NCBI GenBank assembly: GCA_020438665.1
Contig: JAGQUE010000186.1
Coordinates: 1 to 7,865, forward strand
Length of the DNA stretch: 7,865 nucleotides
Source of the DNA: Nocardioidaceae bacterium
GTDB lineage: Bacteria; Actinomycetota; Actinomycetes; Propionibacteriales; Nocardioidaceae
Reading direction: 5' to 3'
The notes under the pieces: generated by a model
Databases searched by the model: none
What the model was told of the DNA's origin: nothing
The model's input: only the letters and a program-made list of their open reading frames with translations
Program-made: the position numbers and the translations under genes
In this document: in pieces, positions 4,300 through 7,865 of the stretch
How positions within the stretch are numbered: position 1 is the first letter of the stretch
How the letters are laid out: the number at the start of each line of letters is the position of its first letter

Positions 4300-6815
4300 G
4301 TGCTCACCGCCCCGTTCCGGGGCACCGACACAACCATGGTCAGTCCCCCTCCCGGTGTGTCCTCCACCGAGATCGTCGCACCGATCGTGTCGGCGAGACC
4401 CTTCGCCACCGCGAGACCGAGGCCCAGCCCACCGGACTCGTGGTCGCCCAGCCGCTGGAACGGCTCGAAGATGCGGTCGCGCAGCTCGGGTGGAACACCC
4501 GGGCCCTGGTCGGCCACCAGGATGAGGACCTCGTGATCCAGCACCCGCGCGTGCACGCGCACCGGGCGATCGGCCGGTGTGTGGCGGACGGCGTTGCTGA
4601 CCAGGTTGGCGACGATGCGCTCGAGCAGCCCGCTGTCGGTGAAGATGAGTGGCGCCGACTCGTCGACGTCGAGATCGACGCGGCCCGGCGGCTGACTGGC
4701 CAGGGCGAGGGGGAGGACCTCGTCGAGGCTGCGCGCCCGCAGGGTGGGTCGGATCAGTCCCGTCTGGAGGCGGGACAGGTCGAGCAGGTTGTCGATGAGC
4801 CCCTCGAGCTGGGCACTGGCATCCTCGGCCGCCTCCAGCAGGACCGCCCGGTCGCGATCGTCGAGCGTCGCCCCTCCGGCCACCAATCCGTCCAACGACG
4901 CGCGCATCGTCGCCAGCGGCGTCCGGAGGTCGTGGGAGACGGCGCGCAGGACCGCCGTACTCGTGGCGTCGGCACGCTCGAGCAGGGTGGCCCGCCCCTC
5001 CTTCTCCCGCAGCCGGCGGTACTCGATGACGAGACCGGCCTGGACCGCGAACGCCTCCAGGATCCGGCGATCGCTCGCGTCGAGCGTCGGGCCGCACAAC
5101 GCCAGGACGTGGGTCTCGTCCACGTCGGCCCTGGTGTCGGCCTTGTCCGGCGACCGCGGCGCCTCGCCGCTGTGCGCCAACACCGACCAGCCGGCCTCTC
5201 CGCGCTCCAACAGGGCCACGCCGTCGACGCCGAAGGTCTCACGAAGCCGCTCGACGATGGCCTGCGCGGTGTCCTGGCCGGTCAGCACCGACCCGGACAG
5301 GGAGGCCAGTGTGGCCGCCTCCGCCCGGGCGATCCGGGCCGCCTCGGCACGCCGCGCCGCGAGGTCGACGACGGTGGCGACACCCGACGCGATCGCCACG
5401 AACAGCAGGAGGGCCACCAGGTTGGCGGGCGCGGCGATGGTGAACCGACCGACGGGCGGGGTGAAGAACCAGTTGAGCTGGAGGAAGGAGCTGAGCGCAG
5501 CCGCCAGCGCGGGCAGCAGGCCACCGACCAGGGCGACGAGCACGGTGACCCCGAGATAGAGCATCGAGATGGCCGCGAGGTCGTCGGTGCCGGCGGCGCG
5601 CAGCACCGTGGTCAGCAGCGCCGGCGCGAGCAGCGCGAGGGCCCAGCCGGCGATGAGCCGGCTCCGCGACAGCGTGGTCGTGAGAGGCCGGAGCCGGAGC
5701 CGGAGCGGACCGGGCATGCCGGCGTGGGTGACCAGGTGGACATCGATGGTCCCGGCCCGGTCGGCGATCTCGGGACCCGTCGACCCCGAGAAGAGCCGCC
5801 GGAGACGCCCGTGCCGGCTCGTCCCGACGATGATCATGGTGGCGTTGACGGCGGTCGCGAAGTCGACCACCGCCCGCGGGACGTCCTCGCCGACCACGCT
5901 GTGGAGGGTCCCACCCAGCTCGCCGATGAGCCGCTGATAGCCCGCGATCCCACGGTCGTCGGTCGACCTCAGCCCGTCCGTCGCCACGACGTGGACGGCC
6001 AGCAGCTCGGCCCCGGCCGCCCGCTGGGCGAGCCGGGCGCCGCGGCGGAGCAGGGTCTCGGTCTCGGGGCCACCGGTGACCGCGACGACGATCCGTTCGC
6101 GGGTCGGCCACGGCGAGGTGATCTGGTGCAGCCGACGGTAGTCGTCCAACGCGTCGTCGACGCGGTCGGCCAGCCACAGCAGCGCCAGCTCGCGCAGCGC
6201 GGTCAGGTTGCCGACGCGGAAGTACGACGACAGCGAGGCATCGATCTGCTCCGGGCGATAGACGTTGCCATGGGCCAGCCGGCGCCGCAGCGAGTCGGGT
6301 GACATGTCGATGAGCTGGATCTGGTCGGCCGTCCGGACCAGCTCGTCGGGCACCGTCTCGCGCTGTCGCACGCCGGTGATGCGCTCGATCTCGTCGTTGA
6401 GCGACTCCAGGTGCTGGATGTTGACGGTGGTGATGACGTCGATCCCTGCGGCTCGGATGTCCTCGACGTCTGACGCACGCTTCTCGTGTGGCGACCCGGG
6501 AGCATTGGTGTGGGCCAGCTCGTCGACCAGGACGACGGCCGGCGCGCGGGCGATGATCGCGGCGGTGTCCATCTCGGTGAGGACCGTCCCGCGGTAGTGG
6601 ATGGTCCGGCGGGGGACGACCTCCAGGCCCTGCAGCTGGGCCTCGGTCTGGGCGCGCCCGTGGGTCTCGACATAGCCGACGACGACGTCGGTCCCGCGGC
6701 CGAGCCGGCGGTGGGCCTCGCCGAGCATGGCGTAGGTCTTGCCGACCCCCGGCGCGGCGCCGAGATAGACGAACAGCTTGCCGCGCCGCCTCGCTGCACC
6801 GGTCGCCGTGCTCAT
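4296..6815 (-). CDS. kdpD: KdpD, osmosensitive K+ sensor histidine kinase
   Basis: KdpD is the membrane sensor kinase that responds to low K+ or osmotic stress and phosphorylates KdpE. From ATG 6813-6815 it has 839 residues, slightly short of the roughly 890 of E. coli KdpD. The cytoplasmic KdpD domain carries a Walker A GAAPGVGKT (19-27) and a Walker-B-like VVLVDELAHTNAPGS (94-108). A universal-stress-protein domain follows (about 240-365, RIVVAVTGG and IIVGTSRHGRLRRLFSGSTG). Four closely spaced membrane helices (about 387-484, DUF4118) come next, then a GAF-like segment (500-600). The HisKA domain has phospho-acceptor H628 (AVSHDLRTP), and the ATPase domain has N737/N741, DQGPGVP (769-775) and GGLGLGLA (795-802). 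All key residues are present. An AGGAT at 6820-6826 on this strand is a plausible ribosome binding site. The same frame stays open upstream to 7286, but that part overlaps kdpC and is not KdpD-like. Confidence 0.96.
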   Translation of the reverse strand: MSTATGAARRRGKLFVYLGAAPGVGKTYAMLGEAHRRLGRGTDVVVGYVETHGRAQTEAQLQGLEVVPRRTIHYRGTVLTEMDTAAIIARAPAVVLVDELAHTNAPGSPHEKRASDVEDIRAAGIDVITTVNIQHLESLNDEIERITGVRQRETVPDELVRTADQIQLIDMSPDSLRRRLAHGNVYRPEQIDASLSSYFRVGNLTALRELALLWLADRVDDALDDYRRLHQITSPWPTRERIVVAVTGGPETETLLRRGARLAQRAAGAELLAVHVVATDGLRSTDDRGIAGYQRLIGELGGTLHSVVGEDVPRAVVDFATAVNATMIIVGTSRHGRLRRLFSGSTGPEIADRAGTIDVHLVTHAGMPGPLRLRLRPLTTTLSRSRLIAGWALALLAPALLTTVLRAAGTDDLAAISMLYLGVTVLVALVGGLLPALAAALSSFLQLNWFFTPPVGRFTIAAPANLVALLLFVAIASGVATVVDLAARRAEAARIARAEAATLASLSGSVLTGQDTAQAIVERLRETFGVDGVALLERGEAGWSVLAHSGEAPRSPDKADTRADVDETHVLALCGPTLDASDRRILEAFAVQAGLVIEYRRLREKEGRATLLERADATSTAVLRAVSHDLRTPLATMRASLDGLVAGGATLDDRDRAVLLEAAEDASAQLEGLIDNLLDLSRLQTGLIRPTLRARSLDEVLPLALASQPPGRVDLDVDESAPLIFTDSGLLERIVANLVSNAVRHTPADRPVRVHARVLDHEVLILVADQGPGVPPELRDRIFEPFQRLGDHESGGLGLGLAVAKGLADTIGATISVEDTPGGGLTMVVSVPRNGAVST

Positions 6816-6837
6816 GACCAGATCCTGCCAGCGTGAC

Positions 6838-7446
6838 TCACGGTCCGGCGGCCCCGCGGACCGCGAGGTTGAGCAGGAGCACGTTGACCCGCGCCTCACC
6901 CAGCACGCCCAGGCCACGACCCGTGGTGTGCTCGCGGACCAGCCGGGTGACCTCGGCCTCGGACAACCCTGTCTCGCGGGCGACGCGCGGGACCTGCAGC
7001 GCGGCGTACGCCGGGCTGATGTCCGGGTCGAGCCCGGACGCCGAGGCGGTGAGGGCGTCGGGTGGGACAGCCGTACCGGCCACGCCCTCCCGGGCCGCGA
7101 CCTCCGCACGGCGCTGCTCGATCGCGGCGACCAGGTCCGGGCTCTCGGGGCCGAGGTTGGACCCGCCCGTCGCGAGCATGTCGTTGTCGCTGACCGATGG
7201 GCGACCGACGAACAGACCGGCAGCATCCGAGACCTGTCCGACCAGCGTCGAACCGACGGCCTGCCCGGGGTCGGTCGTGTGGTCACCGGACGCCGTCACC
7301 AGGGACCCGTTGGCGCGCCAGGGGAGCGCCACCTGGGCGATGCCGGTCAGCACCAGGGGGTAGGCGAGGCCCAGGACGACGGTGAGCAGGATGATGACGC
7401 GCAGCCCGGCGAGGGCGTGGCGGGTGAGAGCGAGCAGGTCCTTCAT
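6838..7446 (-). CDS. kdpC: KdpC, K+-transporting ATPase subunit C
   Basis: KdpC is the single-span accessory subunit of the KdpFABC high-affinity K+ pump and stabilises the complex or aids ATP binding by KdpB. The 202-residue protein, from ATG 7444-7446, is a typical length. It has one N-terminal membrane helix (about 15-37, [20 protein letters not shown]) followed by a periplasm/exterior-facing domain. Family landmarks are the [12 protein letters not shown] segment then FVGRPS, SGGSNLGP-like ATGGSNLGP (about 92-100), the [15 protein letters not shown] block, and [14 protein letters not shown] near the C-terminus. It begins two bases after the kdpB stop. A strong GGAGG (complement of 7453-7457), six bases before the ATG, lies within the end of kdpB, so the two are translated together. 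It is 22 bases upstream of kdpD. Confidence 0.96.
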   Translation of the reverse strand: MKDLLALTRHALAGLRVIILLTVVLGLAYPLVLTGIAQVALPWRANGSLVTASGDHTTDPGQAVGSTLVGQVSDAAGLFVGRPSVSDNDMLATGGSNLGPESPDLVAAIEQRRAEVAAREGVAGTAVPPDALTASASGLDPDISPAYAALQVPRVARETGLSEAEVTRLVREHTTGRGLGVLGEARVNVLLLNLAVRGAAGP

Positions 7447-7448
7447 GG

Positions 7449-7865
7449 TCAGCCTCCGGGGACGGCCGAGATGACGAGATCGAGCAGCTTGATCCCGAGG
7501 AACGGGGCGACCAGGCCGCCGACTCCATAGATGAGCAGGTTGCGGCGCAGCAGCGCCGCCGCCGAGGTGGGCGTGTAGCGGACACCCCGCAGGGCCAGCG
7601 GGACGAGCGCGACGATGATCAGCGCATTGAAGACCACGGCCGAGAGGATCGCGGACTCGGGCGTGGCCAGCCGCATCACGTTGAGCACGTCGAGCTGCGG
7701 GAACGCCGTCACGAACATGGCCGGCAGGATCGCGAAGTACTTGGCGACGTCGTTGGCGATGGAGAATGTCGTGAGGGCGCCGCGCGTGATGAGCAGCTGC
7801 TTGCCGATCTCCACGACATCGAGCAGCTTGGTCGGGTCGGAGTCGAGGTCGACCATGTTGCCGGC
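7449..7865 (-). CDS. kdpB: KdpB, K+-transporting P-type ATPase subunit B, 3' end only
   Basis: KdpB is the P-type ATPase subunit that hydrolyses ATP to drive K+ uptake through KdpA. Only the last 138 residues are here, entering at the right edge in frame ([21 protein letters not shown]) and ending at TGA 7449-7451. The AGNMVDLDS segment belongs to the end of the phosphorylation domain. It is followed by [27 protein letters not shown] and the last three membrane helices, with the KdpB-typical [20 protein letters not shown] and [20 protein letters not shown]. The catalytic DKTGT motif lies outside the window. It is the upstream member of the kdpB-kdpC-kdpD-kdpE unit; kdpA (and perhaps kdpF) should lie beyond the right edge. 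Confidence 0.96.
   Translation of the reverse strand, partial: AGNMVDLDSDPTKLLDVVEIGKQLLITRGALTTFSIANDVAKYFAILPAMFVTAFPQLDVLNVMRLATPESAILSAVVFNALIIVALVPLALRGVRYTPTSAAALLRRNLLIYGVGGLVAPFLGIKLLDLVISAVPGG

Noticed and set aside
4300..5097. Extension of the kdpE frame upstream into kdpD
   Set aside because: The Arg/Gly/Pro-rich translation is a shadow of the kdpD C-terminal region. A normal KdpE N-terminus (SGQRVLVVDDE) starts at ATG 4299.
4440..6302. A 620-codon open frame on the + strand opposite kdpD
   Set aside because: It mirrors the strongly GC-biased third positions of kdpD. Its translation is low-complexity Arg/Gly/Asp/Gln-rich text with no recognisable domain, while the minus strand encodes an intact KdpD.
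6816..7286. Upstream extension of the kdpD frame (about 157 codons before ATG 6815)
   Set aside because: It overlaps kdpC in another frame, and its Arg/Pro/Ser-rich translation is unlike KdpD. The KdpD family begins close to the Walker A motif, as it does from ATG 6815.

Overview
The window is GC-rich chromosomal DNA with strong G/C preference at third codon positions. It looks like a high-GC actinobacterium, perhaps of the Nocardioides/Propionibacteriales type. That placement is inferred from the DUF5926 (SEC-C) protein, the style of the CPBP protease, leaderless-looking start sites and codon use; no rRNA or tRNA is present to confirm it.

Layout of the left half (+ strand): the 3' end of an FAD/NAD(P)-dependent (SQR-like) oxidoreductase (to 410), a 55-residue basic/hydrophobic small protein two bases downstream (413-580), a glycerophosphodiester phosphodiesterase (about 658-1437), a SEC-C/DUF5926 protein (1448-2380), and then a CPBP-family intramembrane metalloprotease (about 2650-3456). 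A roughly 270-base stretch between the last two (2381-2649) does not read convincingly as protein. It holds a nested set of inverted repeats ending in a strong hairpin, and could be a small structured RNA or leader.

Layout of the right half (- strand): the distal part of a high-affinity potassium transport operon. It is read from the right edge as the kdpB 3' end, kdpC, kdpD, kdpE, tightly packed (gaps of 2 and 22 bases, then a 4-base overlap). KdpB and KdpC belong to the K+-importing P-type ATPase. KdpD is the sensor kinase and KdpE the response regulator that normally switches the operon on. As written, kdpE carries a one-base insertion near 3828 that throws its DNA-binding domain out of frame, although the downstream coding is otherwise intact. 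It is therefore either a sequencing error or a recent inactivating mutation.

The two halves converge at 3457-3617, a short intergenic region full of tandem and inverted repeats. I see no mobile element, CRISPR array, tRNA or rRNA. Most genes are ordinary housekeeping or stress genes; the best leads are the candidate RNA at 2430-2546, the kdpE frameshift, the repeat cluster at 3457-3598 and the inverted repeat over the phosphodiesterase start.
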